Positions 50,563 through 61,769 of a DNA stretch of 64,000 nt are shown piece after piece. The notes below the pieces were generated by a model, which worked only from the letters and a program-made list of their open reading frames with translations, had not been told where the DNA came from and did no database searches. Within the stretch, counting starts at the first letter, position 1, and the number at the start of each line of letters is the position of its first letter. Both the position numbers and the translations under genes were made by a program. Origin of the DNA: Raphanus sativus (taxonomy: Eukaryota > Streptophyta > Magnoliopsida > Brassicales > Brassicaceae); NCBI RefSeq assembly GCF_000801105.2, contig NC_079516.1, positions 26,015,043 through 26,079,042 on the forward strand, written 5' to 3'.

Positions 50563-50577
50563 ATCTCCCCCACTTAA
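50563..50577 (-). other. Polypurine tract
   Basis: Minus strand TAAGTGGGGGAGATT abuts the LTR start TGTAACATCC. Confidence 0.75.
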
Positions 50578-50929
50578 TGGAATTCGGCCCCGAATTCAGC
50601 TTGTGTACTCCCAATACTTAACATCCCTCACCCAATATTTTTCCAACGGTTTCTGCAATCCAAGATAGCCCTTGGTACGAACTCACTGCGGCTTTATACT
50701 ACTCCCATGTCACTCCAGGCGGTACTACTTGCTTCGAGGTTCATAGGTCTTCTTTGCTTTGCCTTTTTGTTCTCCCCCACTTCGATCAAGCATACCCATT
50801 TCCTAACACTCGTCATTTCGTCCCTGATTTCTGTGTGACACCCACTCGTCCCTTGCCCGCTAGTGGTTTCAAAATGTTAACCGAGGCGCTTATTACTATC
50901 CTTACTCGGCCCAATTGGTGATGTCGGCG

Positions 50930-52105
50930 TTGGTACCGCCAAAGACAATGGTTGAAAACTGGTTGTAACCCAGAAGCAAGATACTCTTCTTCTCCGTCCA
51001 CCGTTTAAAAATGGACAGCGGTTGTGCACGGTCTTCTGCTTTAGCACTGTAGAAGTCAAGCAGTGGAGTGTCTTTGTCCTGCCATCTCACAAACTCTCTT
51101 TTCCAGATAGACAAAAATTCCCTTTGGAAGCACAACCAGTGGCTTAGCCTGAGGATACTTTGCAAGGAAGCTCTGCATGAAACTAATGATCATGAAGGTT
51201 TTCCAGAATCCGGAGCATGAGCCACGATACAATCCCCTTGTGGTGGAGCACCGCCCACAGCCCCAAATGAGCTACACGATGAGGCTTCATCTCGCTAGCA
51301 TGCGTCGGATGAGCAGGAAGCCCACCTATCATCCGCCCTTCTGCAGATAACTTAATCTCGAAATCTGGTCCCCCAAACTTTTTAGTCCGAGATTCGGGAG
51401 CATATGATCTCGTGCTCTTTTTCGCTTTACTGAAGTTCACCTCAACAATATCTAAGATGCTTTTGTCAATAACTCCGCAGACACGGCAAACATAACCCCT
51501 GTCGTCCCTTAGTATGAAGGAGTGCGCACAGCCTTCCACTTCATCGGTCTTTGATTCATTGCGTGAGGTCTCTGCATCCTTGGTACACACTATTGACATG
51601 GCCATTTCATTCCAGATATTACCAAGATCCTCACCTGCTGCTTCAGACTCATTACCACTTTCATCATCCGCAACGCCCACCTAGACACTCTTATCGTTGA
51701 CCACACCATTTCCAATGGCAAGGACCTTTTCTCTCCTCGTTTGTCCCATGCAGACATCTCTGCCAATTACCATACCGTTTCTTAACGCACGGAGATTGCC
51801 TCTGCTACTATGTCCCTCCACCGATGCGGTAATGGCACAAGACATCTCCTTTCACTTCCCCAAAACAACCTCCTCAAAAGCGAACTGCGGCGTCACAGGC
51901 ACCATATCACCTTGACTCTTCTGATGCTGCACAAGACTCGACTGAATCGTATACTTAGGCTTCTCAATCAGCATCTTCGTCCTCATCATCAGAATCAAGA
52001 ATAACAATCTCAGTGGAAGGTACCACACAGAGAGCCTTCCTCGAACCATCATCATCACCACCATTCAAGTCAATCACACAATCCAACCCAACTGATTCTC
52101 CCAAC
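50930..52105 (-). pseudogene. DRD1: Captured DRD1 (SNF2 remodeler) fragment
   Basis: DRD1 is a SNF2-type ATPase that, with DMS3 and RDM1, helps RNA polymerase V in RNA-directed DNA methylation. From the minus strand I read an N-terminal part (GLDCVIDLNGGDDDG, VVPSTEIVILDSDDEDED, YTIQSSLVQHQKSQGDMVPV). The conserved domain before the helicase follows ([53 protein letters not shown]). Next come a frameshifted Walker A (AP-D-SGKT, near 51210) and motif Ia ([10 protein letters not shown]), ending [10 protein letters not shown]. Helicase motifs II-VI are absent. In-frame stops occur near 51970, 51855 and 51682, about 30 codons are missing before motif I, and there are frameshifts, so it encodes no working remodeler. 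The assignment to DRD1 rather than CLSY proteins rests on motif similarity recalled from memory. Confidence 0.85.
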
Positions 52106-53131
52106 TCATAAGCTCTCCTTGACCATCCTCCTTACCAGAGCGAACTCCAGAGGCTCCAGAGCTGCCCCGAGTTTGTCGTGAATCTCCCTGCGTAGTCCGG
52201 TCTTGAACAACCTACACCACTCCTCTGCAGGCTTGGGCTGACAATGCCTGGCGGTATCCAAAAACTCCCACAAGTAGTCCATCACTTTGTTTGACTTCTG
52301 CGCAACCTGAACCCGCACGTCGCAGTCGCAATCGTCCTAATCTGAAGAAGGCTTCTGTGGGCGCCCCCGTTTCTTCTTGGGTGCTCTCCCACCAGATGCC
52401 TTGGGGTTCCCATCGCCCTCCTTCGGTTTCCCCTGCCCAGGTTTCTTGGCTTCAATCTCCCCTTCTTCTTCGATCGCTAAACCAGCCATGCGCTGAACCA
52501 AGACGAACTCCAGAGGTTCCAAGACACCCTTCACCTTGTCCTGAATCTTCTTATGCAGTCCTCGCTTGTACCATTTGCACCACATTTCTGCGCTCTTCGG
52601 CTTACACAGCTTGGCTTGGTTGATGAAGTCCTCAGTTGAGCCAGCAACAGATTGATCCTCCTGCTTATTCCGGAATAGCGTCTTGCACTGGCATTTCCCT
52701 GCGATGGATCTCGGAGGCTCTCGGGCTACCCCTGACGTCTTGCTTGGCCGGCCCCGTTTCCTCGGAAGGTCCTCATCGAGAGCGAGCTGGAACGTAGCAC
52801 AACCCTGGAGTACACGCTCCTCCATAACTATCTTCAGAAAGTGTGGCATTGTCACTATGTGTCCCACAGTCTGCTCGAAAGGGTACCCGAATGGAAACTC
52901 TCTGAACTGTTCCTCTGGATCTGGAAACGTACGCAGCACCCAGTTGCCCTCTGCGTCACGGTGCCGCTTCCGGGCGTGCTCCTGAGTGCCCACCGGCCCG
53001 TAGTGCAAACGCGGCATCCTCCACTCGTAGTGATCAAGCGGAAACATCATGCAGTAGAAGAGACGATCAGAACCATAATAGAAGCATAGATATAATGGGT
53101 GGTTTTTGAAAACATCACACAACTTCCTCAA
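52106..53131 (-). CDS. gag: gag-like ORFs with AT-hooks in the DRD1-carrying element
   Basis: The first ORF (53131-52337, 264 aa) has no recognised N-terminal domain. It carries an AT-hook at residues 125-131 (KRGRPSK), a gag-like helical segment at 161-222 (EDFINQAKLCKPKSAEMWCK, KKIQDKVKGVLEPLEFVLVQ) and a second AT-hook at 253-260 (KKRGRPQK). A second ORF (52318-52106) repeats the gag-like segment: YLWEFLDTARHCQPKPAEEW, then REIHDKLGAALEPLEFALVR. AT-hooks bind the minor groove of AT-rich DNA. The position right after the primer site supports gag, but the family match is inferred from short motifs. Confidence 0.6.
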
Positions 53132-53231
53132 ACATCAAAACTTTTGAAAACTCTTTTCTTTTTAAAACAAGGTTTTGAAAAACTTTGGAAATGCCGACCC
53201 CTTAGGATAGCACTAAGGGATCTTAACCCCC

Positions 53232-53243
53232 GCTCTGATACCA
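53232..53243 (-). other. Primer binding site, initiator tRNA-Met
   Basis: Minus strand TGGTATCAGAGC lies two bases after the 5' LTR. It is complementary to the 3' end of plant initiator tRNA-Met (GCTCTGATACCA). Confidence 0.85.
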
Positions 53244-53245
53244 GT

Positions 53246-54858
53246 TGTAGCATCCCTATCCCCCGGGGATCGACCGGGGTTATCGAAAGGGAGCTGTAGA
53301 CACGCGTATATCCTTATAGGCAACCCGCCATGTCAGTTACTGGTCCCATGAGTCGACGATCGCATTGCTTTCTTTGAAATTCCGATCCACCCGTATCCAC
53401 ACACTTCTACTTACAGTCCTGCGCACAGGGAAAAGGAAAGGGAGGGTCTGAGTATTGGGTTACTCAGTGAAGTGACTCTAGACCAGCCTAGCCCGCAAGA
53501 CACTCAATATTACTCTATGCGGGAGCTAGGGCTGATCCGCCACTGCAACAATAATGCATCAAGAATCACTTCATACAACATCATTTCTAGCAACCTAACG
53601 TTCAGTCAACATAATCAACACAATCACTGATACACAGCAATCAATAATAGATAAGACCGACTCGACAAACACAACCGACTCAACTTCAAGAAATGACCTA
53701 TGACCGTTTACGGATGTCCCTACGCGTTCCGATCTATCCTGGGCGGCGCCTCTTCCGAGCATCCGTCCCGCCCAGCTTCCTAAAGGCTACCCGGATTGCA
53801 GCACGTTGGCCACCTTGCTCTATCTGCCCCCCGGCCATTCATAGCCTGACACAGCCACCTTTTTGGCTTGACTCGATCCTAAGGCGCCACTACACTTGCT
53901 TATTTATATCCCGCCCTCGCGCGGTTCTTTTCACATCACAACACATCACACCCTAGACTCTAGACATCCACCCGTTCTCGGTGGTCCAAGCAGGACTACA
54001 AGCAAGATCCACTGACACTACCACTTTCTCAGTCTCATTCCCACACTCATACTCAAACACTTACACTTAGCCTCTTACTCATACTCAAGACGCCACCCGA
54101 TATCGGTGTCACACACCCGTCACTTAGCACAAGAGTAATATGCACAACTAGTAAACAAGATGCTAAGAGAAATCTCTACCATCACATGGGACCAAACAAC
54201 ACGCAAGCAATCATCATATAATAGCCACATCAACACAAGGCAGTCCATTAATGTCCCTTTTAATCAGTATGAGTGTTCTTATGCAACATGATTCATGCAT
54301 CTAACAACCTAGGTCCATCATGAACTACCAATCTAACTCCCAACAAGAACTAACCAGATCTAGTTCCAACAAGATTAATATAAAGGACTTGCGAGTGACT
54401 GGGTTCGGATCACCTCACCTTAACCTAGATCTGGACACAAGAGCGAGAGAAGATGAGATCTGAACCACCCGACTGATCAGCTACACCACCACCACACTAC
54501 CTCGACACACGGCGATCACCACCTCAACCACCACCAAACCGCCGCCGACGAGGAGAGAGAGATCGGACGCGCGGAGAGAGAGAGTAGAGAAGAGAGAGAC
54601 GCGCGGAAGAGAGGAGAGAAAAGAGAGAGAAAATAGAGAAGACGGCAGCGCAGGGAGAAGAGCTTGACGGCTAGGGTTTTCAGTTATCCGGGAATCTCTG
54701 CAGAGCTCCGCCTCAATTTTGTGAATAGGACAAAAAGGAGGTGGCTGCAGTCCTTTTTATAAGGATGGGAAGGAGAGACCTAGGTTTTCTAGTCAATCGG
54801 ACCGTAAAGAAGCCCGATCCCATTAGAAAATTATTAGGCCCGGGATAGGAATGTTATA
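53246..54858 (-). repeat. 5' LTR of the DRD1-carrying element
   Basis: 1,613 bp, matching the LTR at 48949-50562. Its outer end reads ATGTTATA instead of ATGTTACA, so the terminal dinucleotide has mutated. Confidence 0.9.
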
Positions 54859-55383
54859 TAATACGTCATACATTTTTCAAGAGAACCTATATAAATCACA
54901 TTGTTTTCAAATTTGCTGATGAGTTGAGTTTGGCAATTTAGAATTTTGTTTCATTATTGAAATTGTTGTGCGTGTTTGTTTGTGAAGGTTATGCCAGAGA
55001 GGTGCCTAAGAATCATCCCCCACCTTGTTATGTGACTCCTCCACCACCACCACCAATTAATCATCCTCCACCTTGTTATGTGACTCCTCCACCACCACCA
55101 CCAATGGATGATGCAAGAGAGATGTCCATGGAAACAAGTACTCATCCCCCACCTTGTTATGTGACTCCTCCTCCACCACCACCACCAATTAATCATCCTC
55201 CACCTTGTTATGTGACTCCTCCACCACCACCAATGATGCAAGATAATTGACAAAGTAAAATGATTTTGTCACATGTACTACTATACTTTAATATTTACCT
55301 ATATAACTTTAAATAAAAGTTTTGCTTTAAATTAGAGTCTTTAATTTCCTTAAAAAAACATAAAGAAAACAAACATGTTCGGA

Positions 55384-57920
55384 TTAAGAACATGCATACG
55401 AGACAATAAGATAAACAGAACTAACAACATGAAGACATCCCTGACCCTGACTGCTACTTTCTTCCTCCTCCACGAACAAGCCTCTTCCGATCTCACCGTC
55501 GCAGAATACACCACCAAAACGCAACTCCGGGAAGTTCTCCAAAAACGGCGAGGTATCTGCGTTTGGACGACCAAAGAAGAAGTCACCACGTCCACTATCA
55601 GCGAAAACAAAACCTCCAACAACCTCCCGTTTATTCGGTTTGGACACGATGTTTCTAAGCTGAGAAGATACAGCACCCAGTGATGCTTCAGCCACTTTGA
55701 GGTCAGGGATGTAAACTTGGAAATCATCACCCGTTTCGATTCCAGCGCCTTTGACTGTTAGATACTGTTCATCGGCTCTGAATAAACCCAAAAAAAAAAG
55801 TCATAAACGGGTCAAAAGAAAACGGATACATGTAATGAATCTTTACCCAGCAACTAGATGAAACACAAGTGAGGCAATGATCTCTGGCTTCTGCTCCAAA
55901 CCAACTGAGTATTTTCTTCTTTTTATCACTCCGATGCATGGATCATCCACCCGGAGGGGGTTTCCTAACTGAGTTTCACATCACTTTAGCTACCAAGTCT
56001 TGAGATATATAAGATAAAAGAACATATTTTCAGATGCGTACCTGATTTGCTTCTATGTCATCTAGAATCTGTTCTCCATTGAGAACATCTGCTTCTCCAA
56101 TTCTTTTTGCCGTCATAAGTGTAGCAGGCCATTTAGGCAGAGTACTAGGCAGAGTATTAGCCACCTTGTACCTCAAATCAACCGGTGAGATTCCTCTTGA
56201 TATTGCAGTGTGAAACTGAACTCTCCCAGCTTCTGCTTCATTTAGGCACACAACAAATGTTCTCTTGTTTTTTTCCCAAGTAGATGATATTAAAAAGAAA
56301 ACAGACACTTACCAACGGGTCTGTGTCTATCTCTTGCGAAGATTAGACATGCAAGAACTTTGCTCTCGTCTTCATGAAACTCAAATTTTCTTAATTCATT
56401 AGCTCGTTTATGTAAAAATTCCTCCCCCCTTTGATCACCCACGATAATGGTTTCAGCAGGCATGGCATAGTCTGCAATGCAAACAAATTAAATTACAATA
56501 ATAAGAAAAAGGATGATATGTTTCAATCATATTCTTCGTGTCCTTGGACTTCAGTCTCAAATAAGTTAATTCCTGAAGATGAGTATTTCTGGTTTTAAAA
56601 TTTTGAAAAAAAATGTACCATAAGGCCAGTACTCATACCCAATTTTCGAATGATAGGTTCTGTGACATAAGTATCAACCTACAAAATACAGCATGAAGAC
56701 ACAAAACACACATAAGCATAGAATTGAATGCATTTCAAGTGAGAGCCAAAAAGTATAGTTCTCACCCCGAAGAGCATAAGACAGGCTGGGGCAGCATCAT
56801 CTGAAACTGCGGACACAAAATTCCTAATATCCATCACTAATTTGTCTCCAATTCTAGCTTCACATTCCTGCAAAGATATCAACAACACCAACTCTTTCAT
56901 ATATACATTAAAAAAAAAAAAGCATTGGGATAAATAGATAGACCAGTAAACCGGATGTTCACTTGAGTTATAGTTTTCTTTTTTCTATATGTGAAACAAT
57001 GACTTCCTTTCTTTACCCCTTGTAAGCAAATGAAGCAGATCCATTCAACATAAAAAAAAAATATTATAATATTGAGGACACAGAAACGTTGTTAGATATC
57101 TAAATATACACCTCTTTTGCTTGAATTACAGGAATAACGTCGACTTTGATTCCTGGCAAGTAGCCAACGGTCAACAGCACTACAAAAGAACTTGGACCGG
57201 TGAACATGTCATCATTAGTTAAGCCAACTTCATGCTTCACCTGTAAACATGATATAAGCTTTAAGAAAAAGAAAAAAAAAAATCAAATCATTAATTGAGA
57301 AAATCTAAAAACAAATCAAAAACCTCTCCAGCCTTGTCGTTACACGATTCTTTTCCCAATACTCCTTCAACTACGGATACAATAACAGGAACCCTTGTTC
57401 CCACTCTTTCAGTTATCTAACATACATTACACATCATCATGAGCAATTATTATTAACAACATTTTAAAAATCAGTAAAAAAAAATGTGGGAAGAGATTAA
57501 GGAGCATCATTACCATATCCAAGGTTTTTCCGATATACCCACATGTAACGTTTGCAATGACGAAATCTGGTCGGATTGGCTCAGACAAAGCTTTATCAAT
57601 TGCTTCTTCTACAGCTTTCTGCAATTAAAACAAAAATTAGGGTTTATTAGATGTGTCAAATTGTCAATTCACCAGTCTATGCTTTCTCCCTTGGCATGAA
57701 ATTAGGGTTTTCTCAAGCTTACGAGTTGATCGGAGTTTCTGGAGAAAGCGGAGACCATTTTGGGGCGAGAGAGGATGTGATTGCAGACGATGTTCCACGA
57801 TCGGTTAACGCAGGAAGCGAAGGCGAACGGTTTCGCGGGTAATCGTTGGAGAATGTTCTGTAGAATGTCGTCGTTCATTGAGGCGATGAACGTCATATCT
57901 GCCTTCTTCGATTTCTCCAT
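55384..57920 (-). CDS. F-box protein with FIST domains (At5g63520-like)
   Basis: F-box proteins recruit substrates to SCF ubiquitin ligases; FIST domains are sensory domains of unknown ligand in plants. Ten exons on the minus strand: 57920-57723, 57618-57514, 57416-57324, 57240-57112, 56867-56766, 56678-56639, 56471-56313, 56235-56042, 55968-55847 and 55777-55384. All phases agree and give 511 aa. The F-box is at residues 13-60 (MNDDILQNILQRLPAKPFAF, CVNRSWNIVCNHIL). The FIST N region covers KALSEPIRPDFVIANVTCGY to GYLPGIKVDVIPV. The FIST C region includes GGFVFADSGRGDFFFG and FGGVFCDGEIGRG near the C-terminus. Arabidopsis At5g63520 is about 519 aa from memory, so this copy looks full length. 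Its stop codon lies 134 bp from the convergent proline-rich gene. The acceptor of exon 8 could be one of two adjacent AGs. Confidence 0.88.
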
Positions 57921-59000
57921 CTTCTTCTTCGTCGTCTATCACTTCCGCCGTGAGATAATAACGTACTTGAGTTCTTTTCCGGACTAAAATCTCATATAGA
58001 CCAAGGGACCAAAAAGTAATCTCCCACCTCCTAAATCATTCTACATGGACCGAGAGGAAAAAAATAACAACTTTGTCGTTAATGAAAGAGTTGTATAAAC
58101 CCCTGGATCATCCCCTCTATGTTTAATCTTAGCCACACGATTTCATACATTTTTCATTCTATTTATTTTTATATATTTCTCTTTTTTAGTCACAATTAAT
58201 CACAGCCACACAATTTTCATGATTTCATTTTCTCATTCGACTAGGTACAACTAGTATAACTCGTACAAATAAACATATTAAAAATTGTATTGATATATAA
58301 ATGTTATAATTTACATATGAAATAACTAAATAAATATTATAGCTGGTATATGATGACAAAATTTAATCTGTTTTATTTGAGATTTAAATTTTTTTAATTA
58401 CATTATTACATTATACTCTAATTTACATTATATACTTTATACTCTTATGTTTTATTAACTATATTATTATGATAAACAAACATTGAACATATTTTTACAA
58501 AGCTATAATGCGAAAATATTGGCACGTACAACCTCTAAAGCTATACATATAAATGATTGATGTAATTTTTATTTATTTTCGACGAGTATTACTGATACAA
58601 CTGGTATAACTTTAACATTTCAGAAATTGACAAAACCAATTTGGTAATCTACATGAGATTACAATCAAATATCTTAACTGGTATGTAGTCAAAAAGTTTA
58701 TCTTAATTTATTTGAAGTTTTGGAACAAATATTTGAAAATTATTATATAACTTCATAAGTTTACATGATATACCTTATACTTTTAAGGTTTGTTAACTTG
58801 TTTGTCCACATAATTTTGAAAAAACACACATGAAATGTATTTTTACAAAATTGATAATTTCATTGTAACCGGGCAAAGATATGTAAACATAAATAAGTGG
58901 TACAACTAAGGTAAATGTATTTATCATATGGTACAACTAATATTTTTTTATTTCACTGTCAAAGTACAATTGAACCACTTGTATAGCTTCAAAAACCATA
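57921..59000. other. Promoter side of the F-box gene and AT-rich degenerate repeats
   Basis: A roughly 350-bp unit seems repeated in degenerate form (ACAACTAGTATAAC at about 58248 and ACAACTGGTATAAC at about 58598, each followed by similar AT-rich sequence). There are no genes. Confidence 0.45.
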
Positions 59001-59935
59001 AAATTTAATTTGGTTAGCTGGGGTGCCTGCAATTGTATCCAGTGTTATCAAGCACCAAGCTGATCATCAATGACTTCTTATTTTTGAGGGTAAGCTATTG
59101 GTCCTCTCAGATCAGTTCTTGAGGCGAGAGAGGATGTGATTGCAGACGATATAACAAGAGTATTATATCCTCTAATTTGATAACTTGTACGAGTATTATA
59201 TCCTCTAGACCATAGAACAAGAATCAAAAAAGGTTTCAGCTCGAACAAGTACGTGATTTCAAAAACCTGTAAGGTCATCAAGGAAGAAAAATCTCCAGAA
59301 CAAATCTGAAAAATAAACAATTTAAGACATGTTAAATTAACAAAATTTGAGAACAGGCAATTTGAAAGTTGAGAGGAACAAAACCGATAACCACAGTCTG
59401 AAAGCAACAAAACCGATAACCACAGTCTGAAAGCAACAACAGTAGCTGGTACATTCCACAAGAAAAATTTAAAAGAATCTACGGCGAGATCACTATAAAG
59501 CAGCATTATCAAAAATCCAAAAATTCTATAATATCCCATAAAGCATCAATTCCGCAGACGTCTTTTGATGACGATTAATTAATTTTAACCGTCGTCCGTG
59601 CCACCATCGTCAGCACAACCTGTTGCGACGAGGCTCCAGATCCTTTACGAAAATGTCACGATCTTCCGGCAAAGAAAACCCGACAAGTACAAATACTTCT
59701 CAGTCCTTGTAATGCGACGGAGATCTCCAAAGCAGGAGGCATCATTGGGAACTCTTTGATCTCGCTCCTCATGTGGGGACCTACGAGGGGGTTTCTGAGT
59801 CAGCTTCTATCTTCTAGTATGGGAGATGTCATGTGCTGGTCGACATCCTAAATTTTGTCCCTAAGAGTATCCGGTGCTTCTGATTACACCGGAAATTGCA
59901 TTGATCGGTGCCGATAATCATGAAGTTATCGAAGA
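59001..59935. other. Intergenic with an F-box exon scrap and a short duplication
   Basis: 59123-59150 repeats 28 bases of the F-box gene's first exon (57764-57791). A unit of about 29 bp (AGTCTGAAAGCAACAAAACC...) is repeated at 59394-59440. The 153-codon minus ORF at 59078-59539 crosses both and looks spurious. Confidence 0.5.
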
Positions 59936-60403
59936 GTCTAAGAGTCAACTTTTCCCATACCCCTATTTCTCTACACACAATCTCCTATGGGCTCCCATGA
60001 TCTTTTATACCCCTTTTTCATAATTCTATTTTTGATCAAAACCTACAACCCCAAATCAAATCTTTCCCCCTCTTCAAAACTATACCCTAACCCCCCTATA
60101 GATTAGTGAACCCATGGACAAGTATTTAACTTCTATACCTTTCAAATTTGAAAAAAAAAATATTTTAAAATCGTTTTTTAACCATATTTTGATGATTTTC
60201 GTGAAACTATGAAAAAACAGTTTTTTGATTTTTGAAATATTTTTATCAAATTCTATAAATCAAATAAAAATATTCACGTTTCGATTTAGTTTTATGATTT
60301 TTCGTTAAATATATAAAATTAAAAGAAGAAAACTGTCTAATAGAGATTGAGGAGTGAGATATAAGGGTATGAGAGGGATTGACTCAGAGTCTAAACGACT
60401 CGG
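59936..60403. mobile_element. Possible MITE with degenerate inverted ends
   Basis: The left end, AGAGTCTAAGAGTCAAC...CCCATACCCCTAT, is matched imperfectly by the inverse of the right end, AGACTCTGAGTCAAT...CTCATACCCTTAT. No target duplication was identified and no coding sequence is present. Confidence 0.35.
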
Positions 60404-60899
60404 AAAGGATTGATTTTCTTTGGTTGCTTATGTGTCAACGTATGTGTATTAATAAAATTATTTGATTGGATATTAAAAAAAAATCATTTATTGACATGAC
60501 TCCTCCACATGATCCTAAAAATCTTAGATGTAACTCTTTGAGAGAGCCTTATGCTTTTAGTGTGTTGATTTTCAAAACATAAATTTAATCCAAAATAACT
60601 AAATCAAGCTTCATAAGTTTCGCCTATTTGTTTTGAAGCTTGATACCGGTTTACCGTTTTCAGATGATTTATTTATTTAAACACATCTCATGTCTTGGGA
60701 TTTTGACATCAGCGTTCCTTTTTAACTGGTCTTGTTTTTTGAATTCAACAACGAAGTTAACAAAGCCTTTCAAACCCAAAATGTTTTGGAAAATTGTTTA
60801 GATTGCTTTTCACTTCAAAACCAAACAAGATTATAGGCAGACACTAATCTATTGTGCAGATTCTTATTTAACACTGTCCCGTTGCTGCCTCTAGAAGAA
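60404..60899. other. Intergenic
   Basis: No gene or repeat structure was recognised. Confidence 0.4.
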
Positions 60900-61745
60900 A
60901 CTTATTATCCACGGTTTGAGAAAGGTCTATTTTTTATTATTTGGATGGAATGGGGTATAACGACCAAAGATTAATGAAGTCTTTAGACAAAGACTACAAA
61001 TCAAAAATAGATTCCTCACTTAACACTACCCACACCTTACGTCTTAGGACAAATGCATAAAGGCATGTAGACCAACTGCTTATAAAAGATTTAAGATAAA
61101 GAAAGGCATACAAAAGTCTTAAAGACAAAAGACATGTAAGATTGAAAGAGCCACGGCTTACAAAAGTCCTAAGAACAAAGCCTTAAGACAAAAGCATATG
61201 AGACATGTCAGTTAAAAGACCCACGGCTTAGAATTCTTTACTACCTACGGCTTATAAGAATCTTAAGATAAAGAAAGGCTTACAAAAGTCATAGAAACAA
61301 AAGACATGCAAGACCAAAAGACCTATGGTTTACAAACGTCTTAAGAACAAAGCCTTAGGACAAAGGCATATGAGACATGTCAGTTAAAGTCTTTACTACC
61401 CACGGCTTAGAAGTCTTTACTACCCACGGCTTAAGAAAATATGTTTTTGATCATCTGGATGAAATGGAGTATAACGACCAATGGTTTAATCCGTCTAAAG
61501 ACAAACACTACAAATCAAAACAGAATAACAGATTCTTATTTCACTACCCACGGCTTACAAAAGTCAAAGTCTTTTGACAAAGACATAAGACAGGGTCACA
61601 GTTCAAAACTCACGGCTTACAAACTCTTCAGAAAAAGAAATATACGATTAAAAAACCTACGGCTTACAAAAGTCTTAAGAGCAAAACCTTAAGACAAAGG
61701 CATATGAGACATGTCAGTTAAAATACCCACAGCTTAAGAATATCT
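60900..61745. repeat. Nested minisatellite with a roughly 505-bp super-unit
   Basis: Short motifs such as CCCACGGCTTACAAAAGTC and GGCATATGAGACATGTCAGT recur many times; the second appears near 61196, 61366 and 61705. A longer block containing GGTATAACGACCAA/GAGTATAACGACCAA recurs at about 60955 and 61469. Two periodicities are therefore superimposed. Confidence 0.75.
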
Positions 61746-61769
61746 GTTTTTGACATTATTTCAAATACT

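Larger units (their letters stand above)
47531..51268. repeat. Second copy of the 3,738-bp tandem duplication
   Basis: Its left edge joins CACAGCCCCAAAT directly to GGGTTTTTG. Its right edge continues into unique sequence (GAGCTACACGATG). The junction shows no more than two or three bases of homology. Confidence 0.92.
48949..54858 (-). mobile_element. gag-only LTR retrotransposon carrying a DRD1 fragment
   Basis: The flanks are TAATA at 48944-48948 and 54859-54863. On the minus strand the order is 5' LTR (54858-53246), primer site (53243-53232), gag-like ORFs (53131-52106), a captured DRD1 fragment (52105-50930), non-coding sequence, polypurine tract (50577-50563) and 3' LTR (50562-48949). 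No protease, RT, RNase H or integrase is present, so movement would need proteins from another element. The two LTRs differ at about 30 of 1,614 positions by eye, suggesting a fairly young insertion. Confidence 0.85.
48818..55250 (+). pseudogene. Small secreted proline-rich protein gene split by an LTR retrotransposon
   Basis: Exon 1 (ATG at 48818) encodes MKFVFLIALTVAASY, a clear signal peptide. Exon 2 (54988-55250) starts after a GTGAAG acceptor with YAREVPKN and contains four copies of HPPPCYVTPPPPPP-type repeats, ending MMQDN. The repeats suggest a cell-wall proline-rich or extensin-like protein. A 5.9-kb retrotransposon (48949-54858) lies in the intron between the exons. I see no clean GT donor after exon 1, so the gene may be dead, or the exon 1 boundary may differ from my reading. 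Confidence 0.65.

Noticed and set aside
51183..51680. 165-codon ORF as a functional small protein
   Set aside because: It is one frame of the DRD1 fragment; its last 30 residues are out of frame relative to the helicase.
51697..53089. Plus-strand ORFs opposite the gag and DRD1 region
   Set aside because: Shadows; the minus strand carries the primer site, gag and DRD1 motifs in order.
54954..55253. 99-codon minus ORF rich in WWWRSHITRW repeats
   Set aside because: It is the complement of the proline-rich exon 2. The plus frame has the acceptor, signal-peptide exon and repeat logic.
59078..59539. 153-codon hydrophobic minus ORF
   Set aside because: It spans an F-box exon scrap and a short tandem duplication and has no known domain.
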